This document shows positions 33,367 to 42,105 of a stretch of DNA of 64,000 nt, piece by piece. This DNA is from CAVTWJ01 sp963849485. GTDB lineage: Bacteria; Oederibacteriota; Muellerivitia; Muellerivitales; Muellerivitaceae. The stretch spans positions 62,001 through 126,000 of the forward strand of contig CAWKIF010000088.1 of assembly GCA_963849485.1 (NCBI GenBank). The letters run 5' to 3'. The translations under genes were made by a program, and so were the position numbers. The stretch's first letter is position 1. Every line of letters starts with the position of its first letter. The notes under the pieces are model-generated. The model was not told the origin of the DNA, searched no databases, and saw nothing but the letters and a program-made list of their open reading frames with translations.

Positions 33367-34959
33367 GTGAGCGAGAAAATCGTCCTCTATGACGCCCTCT
33401 TAAGGGAGGGCCCCCAAACCCAAGGCATCAATTTATCCGTGGAGGATAAGATCGCCCTGGCCCAGGCTCTGGATGAACTGGGGCTGCACTACCTGGAAGG
33501 CGGCTGGCCGGGGGCGAATCCCAAAGACACCGAGTTTTTCAAGCGCGCCAAGAAACTCAAGCTCAAGGCCAGGCTTTCCGCCTTCGGAATGACGCGGCGG
33601 GCCAAGCACAAGGCCCACCAGGACCCGAACCTTTTGAACCTTGTCTCAGCCGGCGTTTCCACCATCACGGTGGTGGGGAAGACCTGGGATTTCCATGTGA
33701 CCCGGGCTTTGGGAATCGATCTGGAACAGAACCTGGAAATTATCTTCGATTCCATCAAGTATCTGAAATCCAAGACCAACGAGGTCTTCTTCGACGCCGA
33801 GCATTTCTTCGACGGCTACAAGCGAAATCCCGAGTTCTCCATGAAATGCCTGGAATCCGCCCTGCAGGCCAAGACGGATTGCCTCGTTTTGTGTGATACC
33901 AACGGAGGCTCTTTGCCGGAGGAGATCGACGCGGTGGTGACCCTGGTCCTCCAGCGCTTCCCCGGGGTGCAGGTTGGGATCCATTGCCACAACGATTCGG
34001 ACCTGGCCGTGGCCAACTCCATGGCGGCCCTGGCCGCAGGAGCCACCCAAGTGCAGGGCTGTATCAACGGTTACGGGGAAAGGGTGGGGAACACGAATTT
34101 AACCTCCCTGATTCCCAACCTGGCCCTCAAAAAGGGCGCCGCTTTCCTGCGCCCTGTCCGGTTGGAGAAGCTGACCGAAGTTTCCCGCCGGGTGGACGAG
34201 ATCATGAACCAAAATCCACGGCCAAGCGCTCCCTACGTGGGCAAGAACGCTTTTACCCACAAGGGTGGGATGCATATCTCGGCAGTTCAAAAGGCCACCC
34301 AAGCCTATGAGCATGTGAACCCTGAACAGGTCGGGAATCAACGCAAGCTTGTCCTTTCCGACCAGTCGGGGGTCTCCGCCGTTTTGCATCAGGCTGGCAA
34401 GGGCAACATCAAGCTTGATAAAAACACGCCCGAGGCTCGATCCATCATCGCGGAAGTGAAAAAGATGGAAAGCGAGGGTTACCAGTTCGAGGGGGCCGAA
34501 GCTTCCTTTGAACTTTTGTTGAAAAAGGCCATGGGAAAACACCATAACTTTTTTGACTTGGTGGGTTTCCGGGTCATCGACGAAAACCGGGGGGATGGAA
34601 ATCTTATTTCAGAAGCCACGGTCAAGATCAAGGTCAAGGGAGTGATGGAAAATACGGTCGGGGAAGGAGATGGTCCTGTAAACGCCCTGGACCAAGCCCT
34701 GCGCAAGGCCTTGACGAAATTCTATCCCTCCCTGAAGGATGTCCGATTGACGGATTTCAAGGTTAGGGTCCTTGACGCCAAGGAAGGCACTGCCGCCAAG
34801 GTGCGCGTCCTCATTGAAAGCCAAGATGGAAAGGACGCCTGGGGCACGGTCGGGGTCTCGGAAAACATCCTGGAGGCATCCTGGGAGGCTTTGGTCGATT
34901 CGATCGATTATAAACTGCTCAAGGACGAGAATCAAAAACCGAAACGGCGAGACCGTTGA
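33367..34959 (+). CDS. cimA: Citramalate synthase (CimA, DRE-TIM metallolyase)
   Basis: 530 residues of the isopropylmalate/citramalate synthase superfamily. N-terminal YDALLREGPQTQGINLSVEDK (metal and substrate site), DAEHFFDGY, LCDTNGG, GIHCHNDSDLAVANS (metal-binding His-x-His) and GCINGYGERVGNTNL; the C-terminal regulatory LeuA-dimer domain occupies about 390-515. The length and the ALLREGPQTQG/EHFFDGY pattern fit the GSU1798-type citramalate synthases, condensing acetyl-CoA and pyruvate for isoleucine. GTG start, 23 bases after the lysC fragment. Its stop overlaps the TTG of murI. Confidence 0.92.
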   Translation: MSEKIVLYDALLREGPQTQGINLSVEDKIALAQALDELGLHYLEGGWPGANPKDTEFFKRAKKLKLKARLSAFGMTRRAKHKAHQDPNLLNLVSAGVSTITVVGKTWDFHVTRALGIDLEQNLEIIFDSIKYLKSKTNEVFFDAEHFFDGYKRNPEFSMKCLESALQAKTDCLVLCDTNGGSLPEEIDAVVTLVLQRFPGVQVGIHCHNDSDLAVANSMAALAAGATQVQGCINGYGERVGNTNLTSLIPNLALKKGAAFLRPVRLEKLTEVSRRVDEIMNQNPRPSAPYVGKNAFTHKGGMHISAVQKATQAYEHVNPEQVGNQRKLVLSDQSGVSAVLHQAGKGNIKLDKNTPEARSIIAEVKKMESEGYQFEGAEASFELLLKKAMGKHHNFFDLVGFRVIDENRGDGNLISEATVKIKVKGVMENTVGEGDGPVNALDQALRKALTKFYPSLKDVRLTDFKVRVLDAKEGTAAKVRVLIESQDGKDAWGTVGVSENILEASWEALVDSIDYKLLKDENQKPKRRDR

Positions 34960-35783
34960 TCCGCCTAGGAAAAAAAAACCGGTCCCGGCGCCCAGTGGGG
35001 ATTTTTGACTCAGGGTTGGGGGGCTTGACCGTGGTGAAGGCCATCCAGAAGCAGCTGCCCGGTGAGAATTTGGTTTATTTCGGCGATACGGCACGAATTC
35101 CCTATGGCAGCAAGAGTAAAGACACGATCATCCATTACACCCGCCAGATCATCCGCTTCCTGCTGAAAAAAGAAAAGGTCAAGGTGCTGGTGGTGGCCTG
35201 CAATACCTCCTCGGCCTGGGCCTTGAAGGAAGTTCGCCGGGAATTCGACATCCCCATCCTGGGTGTGATCAACCCCGGGGCCCAAGCCGCGATGGAAGTT
35301 ACCCGCAACGGGCGCATCGGCGTTATCGGGACCGAGGGCACCATCTATTCCGGCGCATACCCCGACGCCATCCACACCTTGAGCCCCCACGCCCAGGTCT
35401 ATGCCCAACCCTGCCCCCTTCTGGTCCCGCTCGTGGAGGAAGGCAAGTTGTCAGGCCTTGTGACCGAAACCGTAGTGAGGGAATATCTCAGGCCCCTCCT
35501 GCGTTCGGGAGTGGATACGCTTCTCTTGGGATGCACCCATTATCCCCTCTTGAAAAGAGTCATCCAACAATTCGCCGGTTCCAAGGTCCGGATCGTGGAT
35601 TCGGCCGAGGAAACGGCCAAAAGTCTCAAATTGAACTTGGAGGCCTACGGCGCCGGTTCTCCGGGGAAGGGAAGCTCGCGGTTTTATGTCAGCGACCTTT
35701 CCCGCAAGTTCAAGGAACATGCCCAAAGGTTCCTCGGCCGTGCCATTCCTAAGGTGGAAAAAGTTTTCATCGAAAAATTCTAG
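34956..35783 (+). CDS. murI: Glutamate racemase
   Basis: 275 residues supplying D-glutamate for peptidoglycan. Motifs: GIFDSGLGGLTVV (Asp18, Ser19), YFGDTARIPYG, catalytic Cys82 in VVACNTSS, and catalytic Cys193 in LLGCTHYPLL. The TTG at 34956 overlaps the cimA stop by 4 bases; a GTG at 34995 (starting M-GIFDSG) is a plausible alternative because the first 13 residues are basic and unlike the family start. Coupled to cimA. Function is firm, start uncertain. Confidence 0.94.
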   Translation: MIRLGKKNRSRRPVGIFDSGLGGLTVVKAIQKQLPGENLVYFGDTARIPYGSKSKDTIIHYTRQIIRFLLKKEKVKVLVVACNTSSAWALKEVRREFDIPILGVINPGAQAAMEVTRNGRIGVIGTEGTIYSGAYPDAIHTLSPHAQVYAQPCPLLVPLVEEGKLSGLVTETVVREYLRPLLRSGVDTLLLGCTHYPLLKRVIQQFAGSKVRIVDSAEETAKSLKLNLEAYGAGSPGKGSSRFYVSDLSRKFKEHAQRFLGRAIPKVEKVFIEKF

Positions 35784-35804
35784 AATTTCCGTTTTTAGCT
35801 TTGG

Positions 35805-35832
35805 TTGACATTGACTCCATTCAACTTACAAT
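35805..35832 (+). promoter_or_regulatory. Sigma-70-type promoter upstream of the beta-barrel gene
   Basis: TTGACA (35805-35810) and TACAAT (35827-35832) are separated by 16 bases. Transcription would start near 35839. The next start codon is at 35851, so the leader would be only about 12 bases long, with CCGGAGG inside it. Confidence 0.6.
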
Positions 35833-35850
35833 GAGAAATAATTCCGGAGG

Positions 35851-36585
35851 GTGACCATCAAAAAAGCGATTCTATTATTATTCATCTTATCCCTTCTGTG
35901 CGGATGGGGAAAAGCCTTGGCCGCTTCCGGCGAGATCGCCTCGGTTCCAACCAACTACGAAATGGTGGAGGCTCCTACCGCCTATGTGCTCATGCATGGG
36001 GGTTATGATTTACTGACCCGTGTCTACGACAACGGCGGAGTCTACATCAGCGGGAATTTGGGCCTGAAGGATATCTTCATGTTGGGCCTTTCCGTCAACG
36101 GGGCGAATGTGATCGGGAACGGAGAAATTCAGATCCAAATGCCTCAGCTGGCCCTTAAGATCAAGGCTCTGGATGAAAGATCCGCCCCTTTTTCCCTTGC
36201 GGTGGCTTGGGATAACCGGGGCTATGGCACCCAATCAAACGGTGTCTTTTATCCCGGCACACAAAAAGGTTTTTACATCGCCTGCAGCCGGGAATTTCCG
36301 GAAGCGGGATATCTCCAGGCCCATTGGGGAGTTAATGTCGTTACTTTCAACAACTTCGACTCCAGCCAGGATTTGGGGGCTTTTTTAGGCACTTCCTTCG
36401 CCATCAGCCCCAACCTACTGTTCAATCTGGAAACGGATAAAATTTTGAATGACAGCTGGCAATTCAACGGAAATTTCCTCTTTAATGTGGATAAACCCCT
36501 TCGGATCGGGATCGATTTTAGGGATATCAATCGGGGCGATTTGTTCTCCCGTATTATCCGTATCCAATACACCGGTTTCTTTTAA
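35851..36585 (+). CDS. Probable outer-membrane beta-barrel protein, YjbH-like
   Basis: 244 residues: a signal peptide (KKAILLLFILSLLCGWG, cleavage after ALA near residue 24), then alternating hydrophobic strands and a C-terminal IQYTGFF with terminal Phe, typical of outer-membrane barrels. The segment PTAYVLMHGGYDLLTRVYDNGGVY resembles short YjbH-like proteins common in uncultured lineages. Start is odd: GTG 35851 directly abuts the GGAGG, leaving no spacer, while ATC at 35857 would be ideally placed. No other in-frame start exists nearby. Function unknown. Confidence 0.72.
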   Translation: MTIKKAILLLFILSLLCGWGKALAASGEIASVPTNYEMVEAPTAYVLMHGGYDLLTRVYDNGGVYISGNLGLKDIFMLGLSVNGANVIGNGEIQIQMPQLALKIKALDERSAPFSLAVAWDNRGYGTQSNGVFYPGTQKGFYIACSREFPEAGYLQAHWGVNVVTFNNFDSSQDLGAFLGTSFAISPNLLFNLETDKILNDSWQFNGNFLFNVDKPLRIGIDFRDINRGDLFSRIIRIQYTGFF

Positions 36586-36611
36586 TCCATCCCGAAAATT
36601 CAAGGCGACCC

Positions 36612-37136
36612 ATGAACAAATGGTTTTGGGTGTTTATTTGGTCGGCCGCCGTCCTTTGCGGGGGGTGCGGAACCTCTTCTTCGATCGAACTGATTCCGAA
36701 AGGGAGCCGGGAACAAGCGCGCGAGATCAAGGCCCAGTCCCTCAGCGATTGGAAACCAGGCCTGGATTTGGCCGGCTTGAGGGGCCAGGTGGTGGTTCTT
36801 GATTTTTGGGCCACCTGGTGCGGCCCTTGCCGGATGGAGATTCCCGATTTGATCAAGTTGTACGACAAGTACCATTCCAAGGGGGTGGAGGTCCTCGGGC
36901 TTTCCAGCGAGGGCCAGGACATGAAGCCCCAGGAATATTTCACCAAATTCATCGCCCAGTCGGGGATGGATTATCCCGTGGGGCTGGCAGGGATGGAAAC
37001 ACTTACCGATTACGGTATCCGTGGGATACCTGCCACCTTTTTCATCGACAAGCAGGGGAAGGTGGCCCTCTCCTTCGTGGGAGTCCATCCGGCGGAGGAT
37101 TTCACCGGCGCGGTCGATCAGCTTTTGAAGGAATAG
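36612..37136 (+). CDS. TlpA/ResA-like thioredoxin lipoprotein
   Basis: 174 residues. Lipoprotein signal with lipobox LCGGC (Cys19). The thioredoxin-fold domain has the redox motif WCGPC (Cys70, Cys73) after VVLDFWAT, and the cis-Pro in GIRGIPATFFID. It should act in the periplasm as a thiol:disulfide reductant, for example for cytochrome maturation or repair. It follows the barrel gene by 26 bases, with a weak purine-rich site before the ATG. Partner unknown. Confidence 0.9.
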   Translation: MNKWFWVFIWSAAVLCGGCGTSSSIELIPKGSREQAREIKAQSLSDWKPGLDLAGLRGQVVVLDFWATWCGPCRMEIPDLIKLYDKYHSKGVEVLGLSSEGQDMKPQEYFTKFIAQSGMDYPVGLAGMETLTDYGIRGIPATFFIDKQGKVALSFVGVHPAEDFTGAVDQLLKE

Positions 37137-37196
37137 CCGCGGCGATACGGCCCTTTTATGGGGTATAATTTCATTTACCAAGGTTTGGAGGCCTCC

Positions 37197-37631
37197 ATGC
37201 CCGAAACCCAAGATTCCCAGATCCGTGAGGGGTTTTTGGATCTCTATCGCGAGCTTTTTAACCACGTTCCTTTTTTGGAAACGGTCATTGAACGCCTGCT
37301 TCACGACCAGCCCGTGGACCGGGCGATTCTCGAAAACCATCTGGCCCAGATGATCGCCTCTTTGGCCATGGCGCAAAAAAAACTTGCCATGCCGCGGGGT
37401 GTCAAGGTGACTAAAAAAGGAAAACCGGATTATTTTCGAAGCGAGATGTTGAAGGTTTCCAAGGTGATCAAGGGCCAGCTGGGAGTGCTCCTGAAAACAT
37501 CCTTCCTGGTGGAAACCCGGGAAGCGGAGGAGGATTATCTCCAGACCCTGAGCGATGTCACAGATAACATCGCGGGTGCCTTTCAGCATGTGGTTCGGTC
37601 CAATGTGCTGATGCCGGTCATGCTGAATTAA
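37197..37631 (+). CDS. Conserved-looking hypothetical soluble helical protein
   Basis: 144 residues from ATG 37197, chosen because TTTGGAGG ends 6 bases before it. Predicted all-helical, cytosolic, no Cys, no signal peptide. Features: FLDLYRELFNHVPFLETVIERLL at the N-terminus, a basic middle (PRGVKVTKKGKPDYFRS) and an acidic helix near the C-terminus (ETREAEEDYL). I do not recognise the family. It precedes a Fur-type regulator by 16 bases and may be co-transcribed. A TATAAT at 37164 could be its own -10 box. Confidence 0.65.
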   Translation: MPETQDSQIREGFLDLYRELFNHVPFLETVIERLLHDQPVDRAILENHLAQMIASLAMAQKKLAMPRGVKVTKKGKPDYFRSEMLKVSKVIKGQLGVLLKTSFLVETREAEEDYLQTLSDVTDNIAGAFQHVVRSNVLMPVMLN

Positions 37632-37647
37632 TCAACGGCTTCCATCC

Positions 37648-38136
37648 ATGAAATCAAAGATACAAAAGGTGAATACTTTGGTTGAAAAGGGGAAAAGCGT
37701 CCGGGATGAGATGGCTGTTTTCAGCCGGTACCTTCGCGAGAAGAACCTGAAATTGACCCCACAAAGGGCCATGATCCTGGACACCCTCCTTGAGCATCCG
37801 GGGCATCTTTCGGCGGAAGAGCTTTACCAAAGGTCGCGGGAGAAGCAGTCCAATGTGGGCTTCGCCACGGTCTACCGGACCTTGAAGCACCTGACCCTTT
37901 GTGGCTTGGCCCGTGAGCTGGATTTTGGCGAGGGCCGGGTCAAATACGAACGGGAATTCAATCGGGAGCACCACGATCACATGATTTGCACCGCCTGCGG
38001 CACCTATATCGAGTTTTTAAACCCACAGATCGAGGAATTACAGGAGCAGGTGAGCCGGAAGCACGGTTTCCGAATCACATCTCACCGCATGCAGCTTTAT
38101 GGGCTTTGCCAGAAGTGCCAAAAATCGCCTAAATAA
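37648..38136 (+). CDS. Fur/PerR-family metal-dependent transcriptional regulator
   Basis: 162 residues. N-terminal winged helix: KLTPQRAMILDTLLEHPGHLSAEELY and GFATVYRTLKHL. Metal/dimerisation domain: HHDHMICTACG with the CxxC zinc site, and a second CxxC (CQKC) at the C-terminus, completing the structural zinc site. It represses iron-, zinc- or peroxide-responsive genes; which one cannot be told. A basic extension of about 25 residues precedes the domain. It could regulate the TonB receptor in this window, but I saw no clear Fur box. Confidence 0.92.
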   Translation: MKSKIQKVNTLVEKGKSVRDEMAVFSRYLREKNLKLTPQRAMILDTLLEHPGHLSAEELYQRSREKQSNVGFATVYRTLKHLTLCGLARELDFGEGRVKYEREFNREHHDHMICTACGTYIEFLNPQIEELQEQVSRKHGFRITSHRMQLYGLCQKCQKSPK

Positions 38137-38167
38137 AATCGGACCAATCCAAGCTGAGGAGAGTGCC

Positions 38168-38647
38168 ATGGTGGATTTTCTTGTTTCACGAGCCACCCGA
38201 GACAGGTTGCAGGAGGAATTGAAAGGCTTGAAAGCGATCCGGAGGCCCCAGGTGGCCAGGGCTTTGGAAGAAGCCCGCGCCCACGGGGATTTGAAGGAAA
38301 ACGCCGAATATGACGCGGCCAAGCAGGAACAAAGCCTGCTGGAAGCCCGGATCCGTGAATTGGAGGACAAGCTGTCCCGCACCCGCCTGCTGGAGGATGA
38401 GAACATCACCGGGGAGCATGTCTCGATCGGTACCCAAGTCACGGTCAAGGACCTTAAGAGCGGCTCCGAAGAAATCTATCGCCTGGTGGGCGAGGAAGAG
38501 GCGGACATACCCAACAACAAGATCTCCATCCGCACCCCTATCGCCCGGGGCATGATCGGCAAGAAGATCGGAGAAAAGGTCGATATCACGGTTCCGGCCG
38601 GGGTGTTGAAATACCAGATCTTGAAGATCGAGGTGACTTTGGACTAA
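38168..38647 (+). CDS. greA: Transcription elongation factor GreA
   Basis: 159 residues. The N-terminal coiled coil carries DLKENAEYDAAKQEQ (conserved acidic tip) and LEARIRELEDKL; the C-terminal FKBP-like domain includes GEEEADIPNNKISIRTPIARGMIGK. It rescues backtracked RNA polymerase by stimulating transcript cleavage. The start ATG 38168 has GAGGAGAG upstream and sits 31 bases after the Fur-family stop; an upstream open frame (38099) overlaps that gene and is rejected. Confidence 0.95.
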   Translation: MVDFLVSRATRDRLQEELKGLKAIRRPQVARALEEARAHGDLKENAEYDAAKQEQSLLEARIRELEDKLSRTRLLEDENITGEHVSIGTQVTVKDLKSGSEEIYRLVGEEEADIPNNKISIRTPIARGMIGKKIGEKVDITVPAGVLKYQILKIEVTLD

Positions 38648-38734
38648 ACCCGTCAGCCCCCCGTGGGTCGGGAAGGAGGGGGAGCTCTTGACTTATAAAA
38701 GGGAGAGAAGCTAGACTTCCCAGACAATTGAAAA

Positions 38735-38865
38735 CTCTTATCAAGAGTGGCGGAGGGACAGGCCCTTTGATGCCACGGCAACCGGTCTCCGGGTGAGAAC
38801 CCAGGGATGACAGGTGCCAATTCCTGCCTCGGTGATGGAGATCCAAAACCGGGCGAAGATGAGAG
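38735..38865 (+). ncRNA. SAM-I (S-box) riboswitch
   Basis: The consensus is matched throughout. P1 strands CTCTTATC and GATGAGAG, the GAGTGGCGGAGGGACAGGCC junction/P2 motif, CGGCAACC, AGGTGCCAATTCCTGC and GAAGATGAGAG. A terminator follows at once (38883-38917), so SAM binding should turn expression off. It controls the threonine-synthase-like gene at 38952, tying that gene to methionine/SAM supply instead of threonine. Confidence 0.97.
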
Positions 38866-38882
38866 ATGGAAAACCCAATCAG

Positions 38883-38917
38883 AAAGGCTTCCATCTCACG
38901 GATGGAGGCCTTTTTTT
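38883..38917 (+). terminator. Riboswitch expression-platform terminator
   Basis: The stem AAAGGCTTCCATC/GATGGAGGCCTTT, with one T-G wobble, has a short loop and is followed by a run of T. It lies 17 bases after the SAM-I aptamer and before the start codon at 38952, as expected for transcriptional attenuation. Confidence 0.9.
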
Positions 38918-38951
38918 ATTCTGGGGCTAAAAAGTGTAACGGGGAGAAGCC

Positions 38952-40202
38952 ATGGGTTACGTGAAGTCGCTTAAATGCCGTGAATGCGGCCAGGAGTACG
39001 AAAAAACAGCCAAGTACGTCTGCGAGTTCTGTTTTGGGCCCTTAGAAGCGGCCTATGATTACGACCAGATCAAGAAGGATATGTCCCGGGAAAAGATCGC
39101 GTCTAGGCCGTCCAATATTTGGCGTTACCGTGAACTCCTGCCCGTGGAGGGATCGACTTACAATTCCTTAGGCGAAGGCTGTACCCCCCTCTTGAAGGCG
39201 GACCGCTTGGGCCGCGAACTGGGCCTGAAGAATCTCTACCTTAAAAACGATTGCGCCAACCCCACCCATTCTTTTAAGGACCGGGTGGTGGCGGTCGCCT
39301 CGACCCGCGCTTTGGAACTCGGTTTCGACACCCTGGCCTGCGCCTCGACCGGGAATTTGGCCAACGCGGTGGCGGCCTACGGGGCCCGGGGCGGCATGAA
39401 ACGTTACGTCTTCATTCCCTCCAACCTGGAACGGGGCAAGGTTATCGGGTCCCTGGTTTATAACCCCAATCTTATAGGTGTCAATGGCAACTATGACGAC
39501 GTGAACCGCCTTTGCAGCGAGATCGCGGGTAAGTACAAATGGGCCTTTGTGAACATCAATATGCGCCCCTATTACGCGGAAGGGTCTAAAACCCTGGCGT
39601 TTGAGACCTGCGAACAGCTGGGCTGGAAGGCTCCCGACCAGGTGGTGGTGCCCGTCGCCTCCGGGTCTCTCCTGACGAAAATCTGGAAGGGAACCCAGGA
39701 ACTCGTGAAGGTGGGGTTGATCCCAGAAAGCAAGATGAGGGTTTTCGGGGCCCAGGCGGAGGGTTGCTCCCCCGTGGCGACCGCCTTCAAGAATAAAACC
39801 GACACTTTCAAGCCCGTCAAACCTAACACCATCGCCAAGTCCCTCGCCATCGGAAACCCAGCCGACGGCTATTACGCTTTAAGGACCATCGCCGACTCGA
39901 ATGGGGCGGCGGAAATGGCTTCCGACGCCGAGATCATCGATGGCATCAAGCTCCTGGCCCGGACGGAAGGAATTTTCGCGGAAACGGCGGGTGGGGTTAC
40001 CATCGCCTGCCTGAAAAAGCTGGCGGAATCCGGCCAATTGGACCATGAAGCGGTAACGGTCGCCTATATCACCGGAACGGGGTTAAAGACCCAAGAGGCC
40101 ATCGCCGACCATTTAAGTGAACTCAAAGTTATCCAGCCCAACCTGGAGGCCTTTGAGGCCATCCACACTCCATCGGGTCGTCTGGTCGGGGCGGTCTCCT
40201 AA
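38952..40202 (+). CDS. Threonine-synthase-like PLP enzyme under SAM riboswitch (second copy)
   Basis: 416 residues. It starts with a zinc-ribbon-like CxxC...CxxC module (CRECG, CEFCF) absent from the first ThrC, then LGEGCTPLL, the PLP lysine in THSFKDRVV, CASTGNLANAVAAYG, PVASGSLLTKIW and ETAGGVTIACLKK. By family it uses O-phosphohomoserine to make threonine. Control by a SAM-I riboswitch, however, points to homocysteine/methionine formation or to a flux role at the threonine/methionine branch point. Its stop overlaps the convergent gene by 4 bases. Enzyme class firm; substrate open. Confidence 0.88.
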   Translation: MGYVKSLKCRECGQEYEKTAKYVCEFCFGPLEAAYDYDQIKKDMSREKIASRPSNIWRYRELLPVEGSTYNSLGEGCTPLLKADRLGRELGLKNLYLKNDCANPTHSFKDRVVAVASTRALELGFDTLACASTGNLANAVAAYGARGGMKRYVFIPSNLERGKVIGSLVYNPNLIGVNGNYDDVNRLCSEIAGKYKWAFVNINMRPYYAEGSKTLAFETCEQLGWKAPDQVVVPVASGSLLTKIWKGTQELVKVGLIPESKMRVFGAQAEGCSPVATAFKNKTDTFKPVKPNTIAKSLAIGNPADGYYALRTIADSNGAAEMASDAEIIDGIKLLARTEGIFAETAGGVTIACLKKLAESGQLDHEAVTVAYITGTGLKTQEAIADHLSELKVIQPNLEAFEAIHTPSGRLVGAVS

Positions 40203-41065
40203 AAAGATATCAATTCCAATCCGCAATCGTTGCAGATCCCTGTTTCCACGGTATAGGCGATTTCGCAACGGGGGCAATAGCTTTTATGGCTGGGAGTTCC
40301 GGGTAGGGGAGAGGGCAGGCTCGCCTGGTAATTCAAGCCCACCTGAACCAGCCAAAGGGTCAAAAGTTTCAATTCTTCCTGACGGTTTTTCGTGAGCAAG
40401 AGGGGAGCCTTGTTGCGTTCCGATGGGTTCGCGGCAGGATATTTCAGTTCCAAAAGCCACCGGCGGTAAAAACGGTTTCTTTCCGCTTCTCCCAAAAGGA
40501 TATAGGCTGCCGTGAAAGGGTGGAAACCCTTGAATAAATCCTCGCCCAACAGGTCCATGGCCCGGGAAGATTGCCAAGGGGAGAACAAACAAAGAAGAAA
40601 GCTCCCCCGCCGGGCTTTTTTTTCTCCAGGGTAAAGGGATTGGTGAGCCATGTAAAAAGAATGGATAAGGCTCCCGTGAAGGAAAAAGATTGCTCCAATC
40701 AACAGTGTCCAACCCGCCCAGAAACCAAATCTAAATTCCCACATGAGGATCGACAGAAACACCACCAAAAGCATCATCCGTGAAAACCAATGGATTTTTT
40801 CAGTCGTTTGATGGTATTGGTCCCATCGGTCTTGGGCCTTTTCCCAGTTGAGGCTGGAGGCGGGGTTGAGGGGTTCCGAAGCTAATTTAAAGCGATAGGC
40901 GAATCCTGCGGGCCATGGATTTCGCAGGCCCAGTAGGGGGCCTCGGTAGAGGGTAAATCGGCTTTGCCAGGAAAGCATCAGCCAACCCCCGGCTGGCACG
41001 GGAATCAGGCAATCCAATATATAAAGAACAGCGGCGAATAGGACGAACAGGTGAAAGTGGATCAA
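40199..41065 (-). CDS. Hypothetical membrane protein with C-terminal zinc ribbon
   Basis: 288 residues from a TTG start. TM segments near the N-terminus (FHLFVLFAAVLYILDCLIPV) and at about 93-135 (MMLLVVFLSILMWEF, GWTLLIGAIFFLHG). The C-terminus is a zinc ribbon: YCPRCEIAYTVETGICNDCG. The soluble middle is Arg/Leu-rich with no recognised domain. It is convergent with, and overlaps by 4 bases, the SAM-regulated gene. Function unknown. Confidence 0.7.
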   Translation of the reverse strand: MIHFHLFVLFAAVLYILDCLIPVPAGGWLMLSWQSRFTLYRGPLLGLRNPWPAGFAYRFKLASEPLNPASSLNWEKAQDRWDQYHQTTEKIHWFSRMMLLVVFLSILMWEFRFGFWAGWTLLIGAIFFLHGSLIHSFYMAHQSLYPGEKKARRGSFLLCLFSPWQSSRAMDLLGEDLFKGFHPFTAAYILLGEAERNRFYRRWLLELKYPAANPSERNKAPLLLTKNRQEELKLLTLWLVQVGLNYQASLPSPLPGTPSHKSYCPRCEIAYTVETGICNDCGLELISF

Positions 41066-41096
41066 GGTTTCCCTGGCTTATGGTTCCCTGGATAGA

Positions 41097-41987
41097 TTAT
41101 TTGATCACCGAGGGGGGCTGTCCTGAATCGTCCTTCTCGCCGGAGATGGGGCCCTTTTGTTTCCCGCCGCCGAAGATCTTCTTGAGGAAAGCCGAAACGC
41201 CAGCTAAGACGGCGACGATCAGGGCTTTGGCTTTGGCGAAAAGAAGCAAGATCATGCCGCCCAGCTTGCCCAAAAGGCCCGTCTTGGCCGCCAAAGCGCC
41301 GGCCCCGCCCACCACCAGTGCCGCCAGACCGATTTCGGCCACTTTGTCCCCGGTCGTCCACTCGGCATACTTGTTCCCGGAAGAGAAGTCGAAGTTTTTA
41401 ACGTCCTCGTTGAAGCTGCCCATCACGGTGTCCATGGCGGCTTCGGGGACCAAGGTGACCACCATGACACCCTTGCGACCCAGAAATTTGGTGTGGTAGT
41501 TGATGAACTGGCCGGATTTGTCTTTGAGAATTTCGGCCCATTCCAGCCTGTGATTTTCCGGGTTGTACTGGGGTTTCAACTGCCAGCCCACCAAATCCAT
41601 GGTGTCCCAGCCCTTATCCTGCCTTTCCTTATTGGCTTCCTTGTTGTTATCGACCATGGTCGTCCACATCTTGTCGGCGTCCAATGGCTGCTTGTCAGCG
41701 TCCTTCACATAACCCACATCGTCGAAACTAAAGAGGGCCATATAACCGGAAGCCTTGTCCTTCTTGATCAAGACCCCCAAGTCGTTGTCGTTGTAAAAGT
41801 TATGAGTTTTATCCATGAACTCCTTCATGTCCTTTTGCTGGATGAAGAAATATCCCTCGGGCACCTTGATCTGGGCGATGGAACCGAGATTTCCGGTGGT
41901 CGGGCCCTTGATGGGCTGAATTTCGGCGTAAAGGGGGGCGAAAACCACCGTGAATAACAAGAGGGTGAATTTGATTTTGGATTTCAT
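41097..41987 (-). CDS. DUF2167-family membrane-anchored protein
   Basis: 296 residues. Signal peptide (KFTLLLFTVVFAPLYA), then a DUF2167-like domain: a GYVKDAD motif, DADKMWTTMVDNNKEANKERQDKG, GWQLKPQY, LEWAEIL and FLGRKGVMVVTL. Near the C-terminus are hydrophobic stretches (IGLAALVVGGAGALAA, MILLLFAKAKALIVAVLAG), then a basic/polar tail. The family is widespread in proteobacteria and has no established function. Ribosome-binding site AAGGA is present. It lies 32 bases before the zinc-ribbon protein on the same strand. Confidence 0.82.
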   Translation of the reverse strand: MKSKIKFTLLLFTVVFAPLYAEIQPIKGPTTGNLGSIAQIKVPEGYFFIQQKDMKEFMDKTHNFYNDNDLGVLIKKDKASGYMALFSFDDVGYVKDADKQPLDADKMWTTMVDNNKEANKERQDKGWDTMDLVGWQLKPQYNPENHRLEWAEILKDKSGQFINYHTKFLGRKGVMVVTLVPEAAMDTVMGSFNEDVKNFDFSSGNKYAEWTTGDKVAEIGLAALVVGGAGALAAKTGLLGKLGGMILLLFAKAKALIVAVLAGVSAFLKKIFGGGKQKGPISGEKDDSGQPPSVIK

Positions 41988-42105
41988 ATCGATCCTTCCG
42001 GTTTTTTGGAAAAGCGTTGCATAGTATAGGAGAAATCTCTGTGAAAAAGTCGATCTTGTCCCCGAATGAAGTTTAATGATATTGATTCGTTTTTCCTGAG
42101 CAGCC

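Noticed and set aside
40199..40202. Frameshift at the ThrC-like end because of the overlapping convergent gene
   Set aside because: Both genes have normal C-termini; a 4-base tail-to-tail overlap is a usual arrangement.
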